10,658 bases of DNA from assembly GCA_015222065.1 (NCBI GenBank), contig JADFUQ010000420.1, positions 1 through 10,658 of the forward strand, written 5' to 3'. The position numbers and the translations under genes were made by a program. This DNA is from Bacteroidota bacterium. GTDB lineage: Bacteria > Bacteroidota > Bacteroidia > Bacteroidales > VadinHA17. The notes under the pieces are model-generated. The model saw only the letters and a program-made list of their open reading frames with translations. It was not told where the DNA came from and searched no databases. Of this stretch, positions 1 to 8,128 are shown one piece after another. Every line of letters starts with the position of its first letter. Positions within the stretch are counted from its first letter, which is position 1.

Positions 1-219
1 ACAAGCACCGCAAAAACCTTGTCTGCATCCCACCCCTCTTACAAATTTGTATCCTGCATATTCCATAGCAGTCAATATAGTAAGGTCAGCAGGAACTTTA
101 TATTCCCTTCCCATTATGTAGATAGTAACCCAATATTCAATATCTTTTGCATCAACACCTGTAGTTACTGACTTGGCTGCATCAGCAATTCTATCCATTA
201 TACTCTTATTTTCTTTCAT
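1..219 (-). CDS. [2Fe-2S] ferredoxin-domain protein, C-terminus cut by window edge
   Basis: Only the first 73 codons are in the window; the reading frame is open to base 1. After an N-terminal extension of about 30 residues comes a short beta-grasp-like stretch (around IYIMGREYKVPADLTIL), then GCRQGFCGAC at residues 64-73. Its three cysteines (C65, C70, C73) match the C-x4-C-x2-C loop of plant-type and XdhC/succinate-dehydrogenase-type [2Fe-2S] domains; the fourth cysteine would lie beyond the edge. The ATG at 219 is the only plausible start, because an in-frame TAA lies directly upstream. No clear Shine-Dalgarno is seen. It sits 33 bases after floxA with no terminator between them, so it is probably the next gene of the operon and an electron carrier or extra subunit of the Hdr-Flox module. 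The full length, any C-terminal domains and the exact partner cannot be seen. Confidence 0.75.
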   Translation of the reverse strand, partial: MKENKSIMDRIADAAKSVTTGVDAKDIEYWVTIYIMGREYKVPADLTILTAMEYAGYKFVRGVGCRQGFCGAC

Positions 220-252
220 GCTTTACAATATATTTATAATTTTTTTTCTATA

Positions 253-1074
253 TTAATATTCTTGTGGTAAAGTTTTCAGAACAGCCCATGAATATACAGG
301 ACCGTTTTTACAAATATAATGCGATCCGATATTGCATCTCCCGCACTTACCTATACCACATTTCATTTTATTTTCAACAGTTGTATAAATCTGGTCGTCC
401 TTGAACCCAAGATCATTCAAGGCTTTAATAACAAATTTTATCATAACAGGAGGACCACAGGTGACAGCTATTGCATTTTCCGGCAAAGGTTTCTTATCCA
501 TTACATTATTAGGAACAAATCCGACAAATTCTTTCCAATCCGGTTCCTTATTATCTACTGAGAGATGGATAGTCATTTTTTTCTTTAGCTCTTCCAGTTC
601 TTCCTTATATACCAGATCCTTTGAAGTTCTGGAGCCATATATGAGCAGAAGATCTTTATATTCTTCTTTTTTTGTTATAGCTGTTTGTACAATTGACCAG
701 AGTGGAGCCAGTCCGATTCCTCCACCAATAAAAATAAGATTCTTTCCTTTCCAATCTTCAATCGGAAAGCCATTTCCATAAGGTCCCCGGATTCCAATAA
801 CATCACCAGGTTCCATTTCATGCAAAGCAGTAGTTACTCTTCCTGATTTCAGAATACTGAATTGAAGATAATCATTTATCAGGGGAGATGAAGAAACAGA
901 AATCATAGATTCGCCTTTCCCAAGCACAGAAAGCATAGCACTTTGCCCACATTTAAAAGAAAAATCTTCCTTGTTAACGAACTGTGTCCGAAAGGTTTTG
1001 ATCGCTCTTTGACCATCAACTTCTTCCTTGATAGAAACGATCCTTGCCAATTTGGGTATATATTCATTTTTCAT
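253..1074 (-). CDS. floxA: FAD/NAD(P)H-binding oxidoreductase subunit with [2Fe-2S] site (FloxA, AsrB/PyrK-like)
   Basis: Soluble flavoprotein of the ferredoxin-NADP reductase superfamily, expected to exchange electrons between NAD(P)H and the iron-sulfur subunits FloxB/C. Numbering is from the chosen ATG (273 residues). The FAD-binding barrel includes ISVSSSP (about 58-64) and the nucleotide fold starts at FIGGGIGLAPLW (about 115-126). CGP appears near 206. A C-terminal cysteine set, C239, C244, C247 and C255, is the [2Fe-2S] motif of PyrK and AsrB. The frame extends to a TTG at 1110, but the ATG at 1074 has AAGGTG seven bases upstream and leaves only an 11-base overlap with floxB, so it is preferred. 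The position next to AsrA-like and FrhB-like proteins plus MvhD and HdrA matches Flox clusters of anaerobic bacteria. PyrK or sulfite reductase AsrB are less likely, since neither pyrD nor asrC is nearby. The Flox letter follows published usage as I recall it. Confidence 0.88.
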   Translation of the reverse strand: MKNEYIPKLARIVSIKEEVDGQRAIKTFRTQFVNKEDFSFKCGQSAMLSVLGKGESMISVSSSPLINDYLQFSILKSGRVTTALHEMEPGDVIGIRGPYGNGFPIEDWKGKNLIFIGGGIGLAPLWSIVQTAITKKEEYKDLLLIYGSRTSKDLVYKEELEELKKKMTIHLSVDNKEPDWKEFVGFVPNNVMDKKPLPENAIAVTCGPPVMIKFVIKALNDLGFKDDQIYTTVENKMKCGIGKCGRCNIGSHYICKNGPVYSWAVLKTLPQEY

Positions 1075-2098
1075 AAACACGCACCTTTTCAAGAACTTCA
1101 ACAATATCAATTCCTACCGGGCATTTCGATATACATCTTCCACAACCTGTACAAAGAAGCTCCATGCAATTTTCATTGAAATAGTTGAATTTATGCATAA
1201 TTCTTTGTCTTAACCTGGAAGCTTTATCCGGCCGGGGATTATGTCCGGAAGAGTGCATTGTGAAATCAGGGAACTGGCAATTATCCCAGGTCCTGACCCT
1301 TTTTCCTTTAAGAGGAAATGTACAAATAACTTCATCGTTAATATCAAAACAGTGGCATACAGGACAGGAATAAGTACATATTCCACAGAGAATACAACTT
1401 AATGATTCTTTATCCCAGAATTCGGTTTCAAATATTTCTGGTAATTTGGACGATATTTTATCAATATCTTTAATATAACGTTTAATTTTTTTCTCTGATT
1501 CCAGGTGAATTTTTTCTAATTCTTTCTTAACGTTTTCTTCAGGATCATTGAAGAGACCGATCGCGGATTCTATTAATTTTTCCCCTTCTTCAGTAACAGA
1601 TTCAACATAATATTCATCCCCCATATCAGTCATCAGTATATCAAGTCCATCTTTGGAATAAGGAGAGCCACCTACCGAAGTGCAAAAGCAATCAGGAGAC
1701 GGGGGAATATTACAGGCAAGGCCAACTAATATGGTTTGATTCTTCCTTTTTGAAAAATATAAATCCTCAAAACCGCCTTTAAAGATTTTCTCGAGTTTTG
1801 CCAATCCACTGGCATCGCATGATCTTATTCCAAAAATCACCGAAGGTGTTTCTTCAGGGATAACCTCTTTTAGTTTTATTTCCTGTTCGCTTGAAGATTC
1901 GAATTCTAATAGCACTTCCCTTTGAGGAAACAGAACTTTTTTAGGAGGTATTATTGTGTTAGGATAATCAAGGATAATGTTTTCCGGTTTTTCTACCAAT
2001 TCATAACTCCAAACCTCACCGGATTTAACCGGTGCAAAAATCCTGTATGAGTTAAGTTTTTTTAACCAGGAACTGAAATTCATTTTTGATAATATCAT
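1064..2098 (-). CDS. floxB: 4Fe-4S dicluster electron-transfer subunit (FloxB, AsrA/HydB-like)
   Basis: Soluble iron-sulfur protein, likely the electron wire between FloxA and FloxC/MvhD. It has 344 residues from the chosen start. The N-terminal half resembles AsrA-type proteins, with FGIRSCD (C94) and a later GLAC (C129), C137 and C139. The C-terminal half carries two ferredoxin-type clusters: C235, C238, C241, C245 followed by PVCHC, and C316, C319, C322, C326 followed by PVGI. Several starts are possible. The frame opens at the ATG at 2137, overlapping floxC by 29 bases. The ATGs at 2104 and 2098 lie just after the floxC stop, and AAGG eight bases before 2098 makes that the best-supported choice; 2104 is nearly as good. 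Its end overlaps floxA by 11 bases, suggesting coupled translation. It could equally be named after sulfhydrogenase or sulfite reductase subunit families, but the neighbours favour Flox. Confidence 0.85.
   Translation of the reverse strand: MILSKMNFSSWLKKLNSYRIFAPVKSGEVWSYELVEKPENIILDYPNTIIPPKKVLFPQREVLLEFESSSEQEIKLKEVIPEETPSVIFGIRSCDASGLAKLEKIFKGGFEDLYFSKRKNQTILVGLACNIPPSPDCFCTSVGGSPYSKDGLDILMTDMGDEYYVESVTEEGEKLIESAIGLFNDPEENVKKELEKIHLESEKKIKRYIKDIDKISSKLPEIFETEFWDKESLSCILCGICTYSCPVCHCFDINDEVICTFPLKGKRVRTWDNCQFPDFTMHSSGHNPRPDKASRLRQRIMHKFNYFNENCMELLCTGCGRCISKCPVGIDIVEVLEKVRVYEK
1082..1087 (-). promoter_or_regulatory. Shine-Dalgarno-like site that decides the floxA ATG start
   Basis: AAGGTG on the minus strand lies seven bases before the ATG at 1074, inside the end of floxB. 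It favours this ATG over the upstream TTG at 1110, which would enlarge the overlap with floxB to 47 bases. Confidence 0.5.
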
Positions 2099-2108
2099 TT
2101 GCATAACC

Positions 2109-3140
2109 TTATATGATAAAATCTTGTGGATCATCATCCTTAAAGTCTGATACCAATGCAGGTTTTTCCGGGTCTAAACCTGCAGTATAGCCAAACTGTT
2201 CACTGGCTTCTTTTTCCATTTTCTTATTTAAATAGCGTAATGGAATATCTACAGGACAAACTCTTTCACATTCACCGCAATCGATACAGCGCCCTGCCAG
2301 ATGCAATGCCCGGATCAAATGGTAACTAAAATTCTCGGAAGAAACGGGCGATTTTTCAACCCACCTGATTTTTTGGGCTTTTTCCTCAGCGGTAGTGTCC
2401 GGTTTAACTGCCAGGCTAATTGAATCAGCTATGCACTCATCACAGTAACACATGGGACATACTGACCGGCAGGCATAACAACGTATGCACTTATCAAGTT
2501 CTTTCTTCCAGAAATTCCACTTCTCTTCTGTTGAAATTGATTCAAACTTTTCTAATGATCTGAAATGTTCAGATAAAGACCGTTCAACTTTTTCACCTAA
2601 TAATACATCATAAATGACAGGTGTATTATTGTTACATTCGATACATCTTTCAGCAAGGATTTCTTCTGCTGAAATAGTTGTTTTTCCTTTTTCTGTAGTA
2701 ATTATAAAATTGTTGTCTTTGCCAAATTCGATTTGTTTTATATTTTTTTCATTAAATTTCTTTCTTAGCTTCTTTTTTTCAATTACACCGGATTTTTCAC
2801 AGGCAACACCTATTATATAAACATTTTCCCGTTTTATAAATTTTTCCTGAAGCAGTACATTTATTGCACGACTATCGCATCCTTTTACAATCACGCCTAT
2901 TGGCCTGGTATCCGGGGTTTTTTGTCTCTCTTTTCTTAATTTCTCATCTCTTAAGAAGCGGACAAGATTATAAACACAAGTGGGATCCCATATTAACTGA
3001 TCGGTTTCTTCAATTTTCTCAATAAAAGCAGGAATGGACATGTAATAATTATTATTTCTTTTATACCCAACAATATACTTGACTTTCCCCTCTTCCAGGA
3101 TGGATTTACATTCCTTTTTTATATCATCAAGTTTTACCAT
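2109..3140 (-). CDS. floxC: FrhB-like iron-sulfur subunit with two [4Fe-4S] sites (FloxC)
   Basis: 343-residue soluble electron-transfer protein. The N-terminal domain resembles the beta-subunit family of F420 hydrogenases and related enzymes, with VKGCDSRA (C88) and GVACEK (C114), then a CIEC pair (C166, C169). The C-terminal part has two cluster motifs: C218, C221, C224, C228 continuing into PMCYCDEC, and C285, C288, C291, C295 followed by PVDI. An SD-like AAGGAG lies nine bases before the ATG, and the start codon overlaps the mvhD stop by one base, so translation is probably coupled. It likely relays electrons between FloxB/FloxA and MvhD-HdrA. It shares its architecture with FloxB. There is no sign that F420 is used, since no F420-specific gene is visible. 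Assignment to FloxC rests on gene order as much as on sequence. Confidence 0.85.
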   Translation of the reverse strand: MVKLDDIKKECKSILEEGKVKYIVGYKRNNNYYMSIPAFIEKIEETDQLIWDPTCVYNLVRFLRDEKLRKERQKTPDTRPIGVIVKGCDSRAINVLLQEKFIKRENVYIIGVACEKSGVIEKKKLRKKFNEKNIKQIEFGKDNNFIITTEKGKTTISAEEILAERCIECNNNTPVIYDVLLGEKVERSLSEHFRSLEKFESISTEEKWNFWKKELDKCIRCYACRSVCPMCYCDECIADSISLAVKPDTTAEEKAQKIRWVEKSPVSSENFSYHLIRALHLAGRCIDCGECERVCPVDIPLRYLNKKMEKEASEQFGYTAGLDPEKPALVSDFKDDDPQDFII

Positions 3141-3562
3141 TACAGATTACTCCTTAATTTATTTTGAGGTCCAAGAGGCTCTAATTCTTTAACAAAATCT
3201 TTAATAATTTCTGTATATTTAGCTCCTTCTGCCGCAGAGACCCATGACATTTGGAATCTTTCAGGTTCGATCCCAATAAATTCCAGCAATTCTTTAACCA
3301 GTGTAATCCTGCGACGGGCATAATAATTACCTTTTATATAATGACAGTCTCCCGGATGACAGCCGGAAACAAGTACGCCATCTGCTCCATCTTTAAATGC
3401 AGATAAGATATAATTTGGTGAAATACTACCCGAACACATAACAGTGATCGGCACTACATTAGGAGGATATTTCATGCGTGAAACTCCGGCAAGATCGCTC
3501 CCGGCAGAAGAACACCATTTACAGAGAAAAGCTATAATTTTGGGTTCAAATTTTTCTTCCAT
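3140..3562 (-). CDS. mvhD: MvhD/FloxD-type [2Fe-2S] connector protein
   Basis: 140-residue protein of the MvhD family, the usual size. In methanogens MvhD docks on HdrA and passes electrons from hydrogenase to its FAD through a [2Fe-2S] cluster. Cysteines typical of the family are visible: C14 and C17 in FLCKWCSSAG, C43 in VMCSGS, and C68 and C73 in SGCHPGDCHY, together with the conserved YYARRR stretch (about 80-85). A strong SD, GGAGG, lies seven bases before the ATG. It starts three bases after hdrA and overlaps floxC by one base. Since the donor side here is FloxABC and no hydrogenase is seen, the name FloxD would also fit. Its position between hdrA and the flox genes is exactly where a linker protein would be expected. 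Confidence 0.95.
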   Translation of the reverse strand: MEEKFEPKIIAFLCKWCSSAGSDLAGVSRMKYPPNVVPITVMCSGSISPNYILSAFKDGADGVLVSGCHPGDCHYIKGNYYARRRITLVKELLEFIGIEPERFQMSWVSAAEGAKYTEIIKDFVKELEPLGPQNKLRSNL

Positions 3563-3565
3563 ATA

Positions 3566-5515
3566 TTATCCTCCGAGAGCTACTTTTATCATTTCATGTA
3601 CTTGCAGCGGGGTAATATTTTTTACTTTTATTGCTGCTCTTAAACAGGTAGCCGAACAGGTTCCGCAGCCTTCGCAAAGTACTTCATTCACTACGGCTTT
3701 CCCTTCTTCCAATTTTATTGCTTCATAAGCACAGACGTCAACACACATCCCGCAACCTGTACATAGTGTTAAATTTACTGTCGCAATAGTAGGAGAGTGA
3801 TATAGTCTATCCTGGGATAATATGTTTACTGCTTTAACGGCAGCCCCGCTTGCCTGAGCAACTGCTTCAGGTATATCTTTAGGAGCCTGGGCTGCACCAG
3901 CAAGAAACATACCTGAGGTTAAGCTTTCAACCGGTCTGAGTTTTGGATGGGCTTCTGCTAAAAATCCATCTTTGTCTAAAGCAATTTTTAATTTTTTTGC
4001 CAGTTCTGATGCTCCTTCCGATGGACGCATAGCCATTGCCAGTACAACCATATCTGCATCAATTTCTATAACTTTCCCGGAAAGTGTATCAACTCCCCAA
4101 ACTTTAATTTTATCTCCTTCCTGGAATATTTTTGATACTTTACCTCTTAAATAAATTACTCCATCTTCTTCAATTGCTCTCTGCACAAATTCTTCGTAAT
4201 CTTTTCCTCCAGACCGGATATCAATATAAAAAACATAAGGCTGACCGTCATGTACATGATGTTTATACAACATAGCATGTTTCGCTGTATACATACAACA
4301 TATTTTTGAGCAATATGCACAGTGAAGTTCAGGATCACGTGATCCTACACATTGGATAAATACAACTTCTTTTGGTTCTTTATGATCCGATGGTCTGAGG
4401 ATTTTTCCCATAGTAGGACCAGATGCAGAGAGTAATCTTTCAAATTGCAATCCGTCAAGAACATCCTCATATTTTCCATACCCGTACTCTGCCATTTCCT
4501 CTTTACCATAAAGATCATAACCTGTAGATACAATGATAGATCCAACTTCTTCTTCCAGAATTTCGGGTTTCATATCAAAATCGATTGCTCCAGGTTCACA
4601 TACATCAGCACATTTACCACAGGCAATAGGAAACAAGCCAGGGCAATTATTTATATCAAGCGTATAAGTTGCCGGAATTGCCTGAGGAAAAGGGATGTAA
4701 ATTGCCCTGCGTCTGGTTAAACCCAGCTCGAATTCGTTTGGCACAGCAACAGGGCATACCTTTGTGCATTCATCACAGAGTGTACATTTATCCGGATCTA
4801 CATATGTGGGCTTTTTAAGTATTTTTACCTTAAAATTTCCGATATAACCTGCAACTTCCTGAATCTCGCTATAAGTTAGCAGTTTTATTTTGGGATGCTT
4901 GGAAACTTCCACCATTTTTGGAGTCATAATACATTGGGAACAGTCAAGGGTAGGAAAAGTTTCCGAAAGCTGGATCATGTGCCCACCTATTGAAGGAGAT
5001 CTTTCAACTAATATCACCTCATAACCGCTGTTTGCCAGATCCAATGCAGACTGAATACCTGAAATTCCGCCACCAATAACCAAAGCTCTACGGGTTACCG
5101 GAACACTAATAGGTTCCAGGGATTCATTTAAACGTGCTCTTTCAATAGCAGCCTTACTGATTTTGATAGCTTTTGCAGTTGCTTTTTTCATATCTTTATG
5201 AACCCAACTGCATTGTTCACGGACATTGGCAATCTCACACTGAAAAGAGTTGATACCTGCAACTTTTGCAGCATTCCTGAATGTTGTTTCGTGTAATGTA
5301 GGAGAACAGCAGGCAATAACTACTTTATCCAGTTTCTTTTCTTTAATAGCCTCTACCATCCTGGATTGTCCCGGATCTGAACACATATAAATATAATCTT
5401 CAGAATGGACAACCCCTGGATATTTAGAAAGCCCTTCTGATACTTTCTTAACATCCACAGTACCGGCAATATTGATGCCGCAATGGCAAATGAAAAAACC
5501 GATCCGTTTTCTCAT
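3566..5515 (-). CDS. hdrA: HdrA, FAD-containing bifurcating subunit of heterodisulfide-reductase-type complex
   Basis: 649 residues, a normal full length for HdrA. In the family, HdrA holds the FAD at which electron pairs are split between a low- and a high-potential acceptor. An N-terminal cysteine domain (C10, C12, C45, C69, C70) precedes the FAD motif VIGGGISG (146-153) in a thioredoxin-reductase-like fold. An inserted ferredoxin region has C244, C247, C250, C254 and a second set C291, C299, C302, C306. A conserved cysteine patch lies at 389-407 (CVGSRD, then CAYCSKICC). The C-terminal ferredoxin has C585, C588, C591, C595 and C614, C617, C620, C624, the expected contact for soluble ferredoxin. 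No internal stop or selenocysteine codon is seen. The ATG has no SD but an A-rich leader. It is separated from its partners hdrB and hdrC by the kor genes and followed within three bases by mvhD. Confidence 0.97.
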   Translation of the reverse strand: MRKRIGFFICHCGINIAGTVDVKKVSEGLSKYPGVVHSEDYIYMCSDPGQSRMVEAIKEKKLDKVVIACCSPTLHETTFRNAAKVAGINSFQCEIANVREQCSWVHKDMKKATAKAIKISKAAIERARLNESLEPISVPVTRRALVIGGGISGIQSALDLANSGYEVILVERSPSIGGHMIQLSETFPTLDCSQCIMTPKMVEVSKHPKIKLLTYSEIQEVAGYIGNFKVKILKKPTYVDPDKCTLCDECTKVCPVAVPNEFELGLTRRRAIYIPFPQAIPATYTLDINNCPGLFPIACGKCADVCEPGAIDFDMKPEILEEEVGSIIVSTGYDLYGKEEMAEYGYGKYEDVLDGLQFERLLSASGPTMGKILRPSDHKEPKEVVFIQCVGSRDPELHCAYCSKICCMYTAKHAMLYKHHVHDGQPYVFYIDIRSGGKDYEEFVQRAIEEDGVIYLRGKVSKIFQEGDKIKVWGVDTLSGKVIEIDADMVVLAMAMRPSEGASELAKKLKIALDKDGFLAEAHPKLRPVESLTSGMFLAGAAQAPKDIPEAVAQASGAAVKAVNILSQDRLYHSPTIATVNLTLCTGCGMCVDVCAYEAIKLEEGKAVVNEVLCEGCGTCSATCLRAAIKVKNITPLQVHEMIKVALGG

Positions 5516-5542
5516 TTTTTTGTATTTTGTTTGATTTTTATT

Positions 5543-6091
5543 TTATTTCTTCTTTTTTAATACTTTGAGTCCATATTCATAGCCTCTGTCGAATCCCTTA
5601 ATATTTAGTTCGAGAAATCTATCTGGTACTAAACCCGGCAAAGCTTTTTTCATAGCATCAGGTGATACGATTTTCGTTACAGCCGTAAAAAATCCCAACA
5701 TTACTAAATTTCCAATAATGCGGTTTCCTAACTCTTCTGCTATTCTTGTAGCCTGAATGAAATACATCTTAATTTTTGCACGTGCTGGTCTGGATTTTAC
5801 AAGATCATTATCAATAATCAGGATTCCGTCATCCTGTAAATTCGGTTCATATTTATCATAAGCTTCCTGAGACATAGCAATTATTATATCAGGTTTGGTG
5901 ATATATGGGTAAAGGACCCTGTCTTCTGATACAACTAACTGGGAACTGCATGCACTTCCCCGTGCTTCAGGTCCAAAACTTTGAGTCATAGTGGCATTTT
6001 TGTTATCATACAGGGAAATAGCTTTACCGGTAATTAATCCTAAGCGTATGATTCCCTGTCCACCGAAACCTGAAAATCTAATTTCAGCCAT
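5543..6091 (-). CDS. korC: 2-oxoacid:ferredoxin oxidoreductase gamma subunit (KorC)
   Basis: 182-residue gamma subunit of a 2-oxoacid:ferredoxin oxidoreductase, usual length for the family. The diagnostic N-terminal glycine-rich motif SGFGGQGI is at residues 7-14, and MTQSFGPEARG, typical of the domain, follows at about 35-45. In related enzymes this domain packs against the alpha subunit and helps bind coenzyme A and shape the active site. The ATG has a strong SD, AGGAGG, six bases upstream, and overlaps the end of korB by eight bases, which argues for coupled translation and equimolar assembly. It is followed 27 bases later by hdrA, so the kor block leads directly into the bifurcation genes with no terminator between. 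Confidence 0.94.
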   Translation of the reverse strand: MAEIRFSGFGGQGIIRLGLITGKAISLYDNKNATMTQSFGPEARGSACSSQLVVSEDRVLYPYITKPDIIIAMSQEAYDKYEPNLQDDGILIIDNDLVKSRPARAKIKMYFIQATRIAEELGNRIIGNLVMLGFFTAVTKIVSPDAMKKALPGLVPDRFLELNIKGFDRGYEYGLKVLKKKK

Positions 6092-6965
6092 TTTTTACCT
6101 CCTTTACATAGGGTTCGTATTTATCGCTGAGTACTTTTGTGAAATGTTTATTCATACTATCCAGGAAAGTAGGTTTTTCTATATCAACAAATTTTCCAAC
6201 AATAAGTTTTCCCTGGTATTTAATATCAAGATCTTTAGTATTTGCGCCATGCTGGATATCAGAATTATCATAATAGTATTTCAGAAGGTCTAAACCCTCA
6301 CCTAATCTGTTCCTGCGGGCATATAAAGTAACACATGGAGTAATTACTTCAATAAAAGAGAAGCCTCTTTTTTTAATTGCTTCCTGGATTGACTTTGTTA
6401 CTCGTCTCAGGTGGAGTGCGGTCCATCTTGCCACATAACATGCCCCGGAAGCTTCAACAAGATATGGAAGGTTAAAAGGATATTCATAATTTCCATAAGG
6501 AGCAGTAGAGACATTAGCTCCCTCAGGAGTTGTTGGAGCAACCTGGCCACCCGTCATTGCATAGTTAAAATTATTTACACAAATAACTGTAATATCTATA
6601 TTTCTTCTGGCTGCATGGATCAAATGGTTCCCACCGATCCCACAAATATCACCATCTCCGCTGAACACAACAACCGTTAATTCCGGGTTTGCAATTTTCA
6701 GACCTGTTGCAAAAGGAACGGCTCTTCCATGAGTAGTATGGAAAGAATCCAGTTTAATATATCCGGCAACTCTTCCTGTACATCCTATCCCTGAAACAAC
6801 AACTAATTTATCCAGGTTGATGTTTGATTTCTGAATTGCTTCAGCAAAAGATGTCACAACAGTACCAATCCCACATCCGGGACACCAGATATGAGGAATC
6901 CGGTCCATTCGCAGAAAATCTTCCATCGGATTTTTTGCTCCTTCGATTTGTTTTTCATCTCTCAT
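6084..6965 (-). CDS. korB: 2-oxoglutarate:ferredoxin oxidoreductase beta subunit, TPP-binding (KorB)
   Basis: 293-residue beta subunit that binds thiamine diphosphate and a [4Fe-4S] cluster and carries out oxidative decarboxylation of the 2-oxoacid. WCPGCG (C28, C31) and a later cysteine in ITPCV (C211) are likely cluster ligands. SGDGD at 102-106, followed by NNFNYAMTGGQ at 131-141, is the TPP/Mg motif. HTTHGRAVPFATG at about 76-88 is also family-typical. The start codon overlaps the korA stop as ATGA, and GGAGG lies seven bases upstream. The length and the DABC order favour 2-oxoglutarate; pyruvate or branched-chain 2-oxoacids cannot be excluded from the sequence alone. Confidence 0.94.
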   Translation of the reverse strand: MRDEKQIEGAKNPMEDFLRMDRIPHIWCPGCGIGTVVTSFAEAIQKSNINLDKLVVVSGIGCTGRVAGYIKLDSFHTTHGRAVPFATGLKIANPELTVVVFSGDGDICGIGGNHLIHAARRNIDITVICVNNFNYAMTGGQVAPTTPEGANVSTAPYGNYEYPFNLPYLVEASGACYVARWTALHLRRVTKSIQEAIKKRGFSFIEVITPCVTLYARRNRLGEGLDLLKYYYDNSDIQHGANTKDLDIKYQGKLIVGKFVDIEKPTFLDSMNKHFTKVLSDKYEPYVKEVKNG

Positions 6966-8128
6966 TTTGCAGCCTCCATTATAAGTCTTAAAATATCATC
7001 CGGATTGTGAACTCCACCACCAAGATGCGATACCTTGATTACTGGTGCTTTGCCGGCAGCACATCTCTCAACTTCCAAAACTATTTGCCCATAATTTATC
7101 TCAGGAACAACAAAAGCTTTTATTTTGTCAGCAAGTTCTCTTATTCTTTTTTCAGGGAATGGCCAGACAGTAATTAATCTTATATTCCCCACCTTAACAC
7201 CGTTTCTTCTTGCTTCCTGTACGGCTTTAATTGCAACTCTTGAGGTAATACCATAGGAAATAACAACAACTTCCGCATTATCTGTTTTATCTTCTTCGAT
7301 CTTAATTATTTTGTCAGCATTATTATTTATCTTATCGACCAAATGACGGACATTTTGATCCTGCCACTCAGCATTGATTTCCGGATATCCTCTATAATCA
7401 TGAGTCAGACCAGTTGTGTGGAATCGATATCCGTCACCTGCTTTTACCATAAAAGGGATGCCATCTTTGTCAGGTTTATATGGCATATATTTATCTTTTG
7501 GACCTTTGTACCATTTTCTTTCCACTACTTCAATTTCTTCAGCAGGCGGGATAATTACTTTTTCGTGCATATGACCAATACATTCGTCAGTCATGAGCAA
7601 AGTAGGAACCCGGTAGATTTCAGATAAGTTAAAGGCTTCAATAGTAAGGTCAAAACATTCCTGTGGAGAATCCGGGGAAAGAGCAATAATTTCATAATCA
7701 CCATGTGACCCCCATCTGGCTTGCATCATATCCTGCTGACCAGGCAAAGTTGGCAGTCCGGTAGAAGGACCACCTCTTTGTACGTTTGCCACTACAACCG
7801 GGATTTCCATCATAGCAGCCAGTCCTAAATTTTCCATTATTAACGAAAATCCGGGACCAGATGTAACCGTCATTGCTTTTCTACCTCCCCATACTGCTCC
7901 TATTAAAGATGCCATTGCACCTAACTCGTCTTCCATCTGTATAAAAATTCCTCCAACCTTGGGGATTCTTTCAGAAAATCGTTCTGCTGTTTCTGTTGAT
8001 GGTGTGATCGGGTAACCACCAAAAAAACGGCACCCTGCTGCTAATCCACCTTCTGCAATAGCAAAATCACCATCCATATAATGAGATCCTGTTAAGACCC
8101 CTTTAGGGTCTGTTTTCACTTTTTTCAA
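6962..8128 (-). CDS. korA: 2-oxoglutarate:ferredoxin oxidoreductase alpha subunit (KorA)
   Basis: 388-residue alpha subunit, close to the family's usual length. It pairs with KorB to form the TPP active site and, with KorC and KorD, oxidises a 2-oxoacid plus CoA to acyl-CoA, CO2 and reduced ferredoxin. Visible landmarks are GYPITPSTE (38-46), QMEDE (64-68), TSGPGFSL (89-96), VQRGGPSTGLPT (116-127) and MQARWGSHGD, all closer to KorA than to VorB or PorA as I remember those families. The start is a TTG, 26 bases inside korD. It is supported by AGGAG seven bases upstream; a GTG three codons later lies too far from that SD. The end overlaps korB by four bases (ATGA). Substrate assignment to 2-oxoglutarate is inference from similarity and subunit order. 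Confidence 0.94.
   Translation of the reverse strand: MKKVKTDPKGVLTGSHYMDGDFAIAEGGLAAGCRFFGGYPITPSTETAERFSERIPKVGGIFIQMEDELGAMASLIGAVWGGRKAMTVTSGPGFSLIMENLGLAAMMEIPVVVANVQRGGPSTGLPTLPGQQDMMQARWGSHGDYEIIALSPDSPQECFDLTIEAFNLSEIYRVPTLLMTDECIGHMHEKVIIPPAEEIEVVERKWYKGPKDKYMPYKPDKDGIPFMVKAGDGYRFHTTGLTHDYRGYPEINAEWQDQNVRHLVDKINNNADKIIKIEEDKTDNAEVVVISYGITSRVAIKAVQEARRNGVKVGNIRLITVWPFPEKRIRELADKIKAFVVPEINYGQIVLEVERCAAGKAPVIKVSHLGGGVHNPDDILRLIMEAAK

Noticed and set aside
319..781. Plus-strand open frames opposite floxA
   Set aside because: They lie antisense to a convincing flavoprotein gene, have no recognisable motif, and are shadows of its codon use.
253..2137. Anaerobic sulfite reductase AsrAB
   Set aside because: FloxA and FloxB resemble AsrB and AsrA, but no siroheme subunit AsrC is present, and MvhD and HdrA are the direct neighbours.
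2614..2820. Plus-strand frame opposite floxC rich in Phe, Ser and Leu
   Set aside because: It looks like a membrane segment but is the complement of a Lys/Glu-rich stretch of floxC; no start signal.
4156..4545. Two short minus-strand frames inside hdrA
   Set aside because: They are alternative frames of the intact hdrA reading frame; no frameshift in hdrA is needed to explain them.
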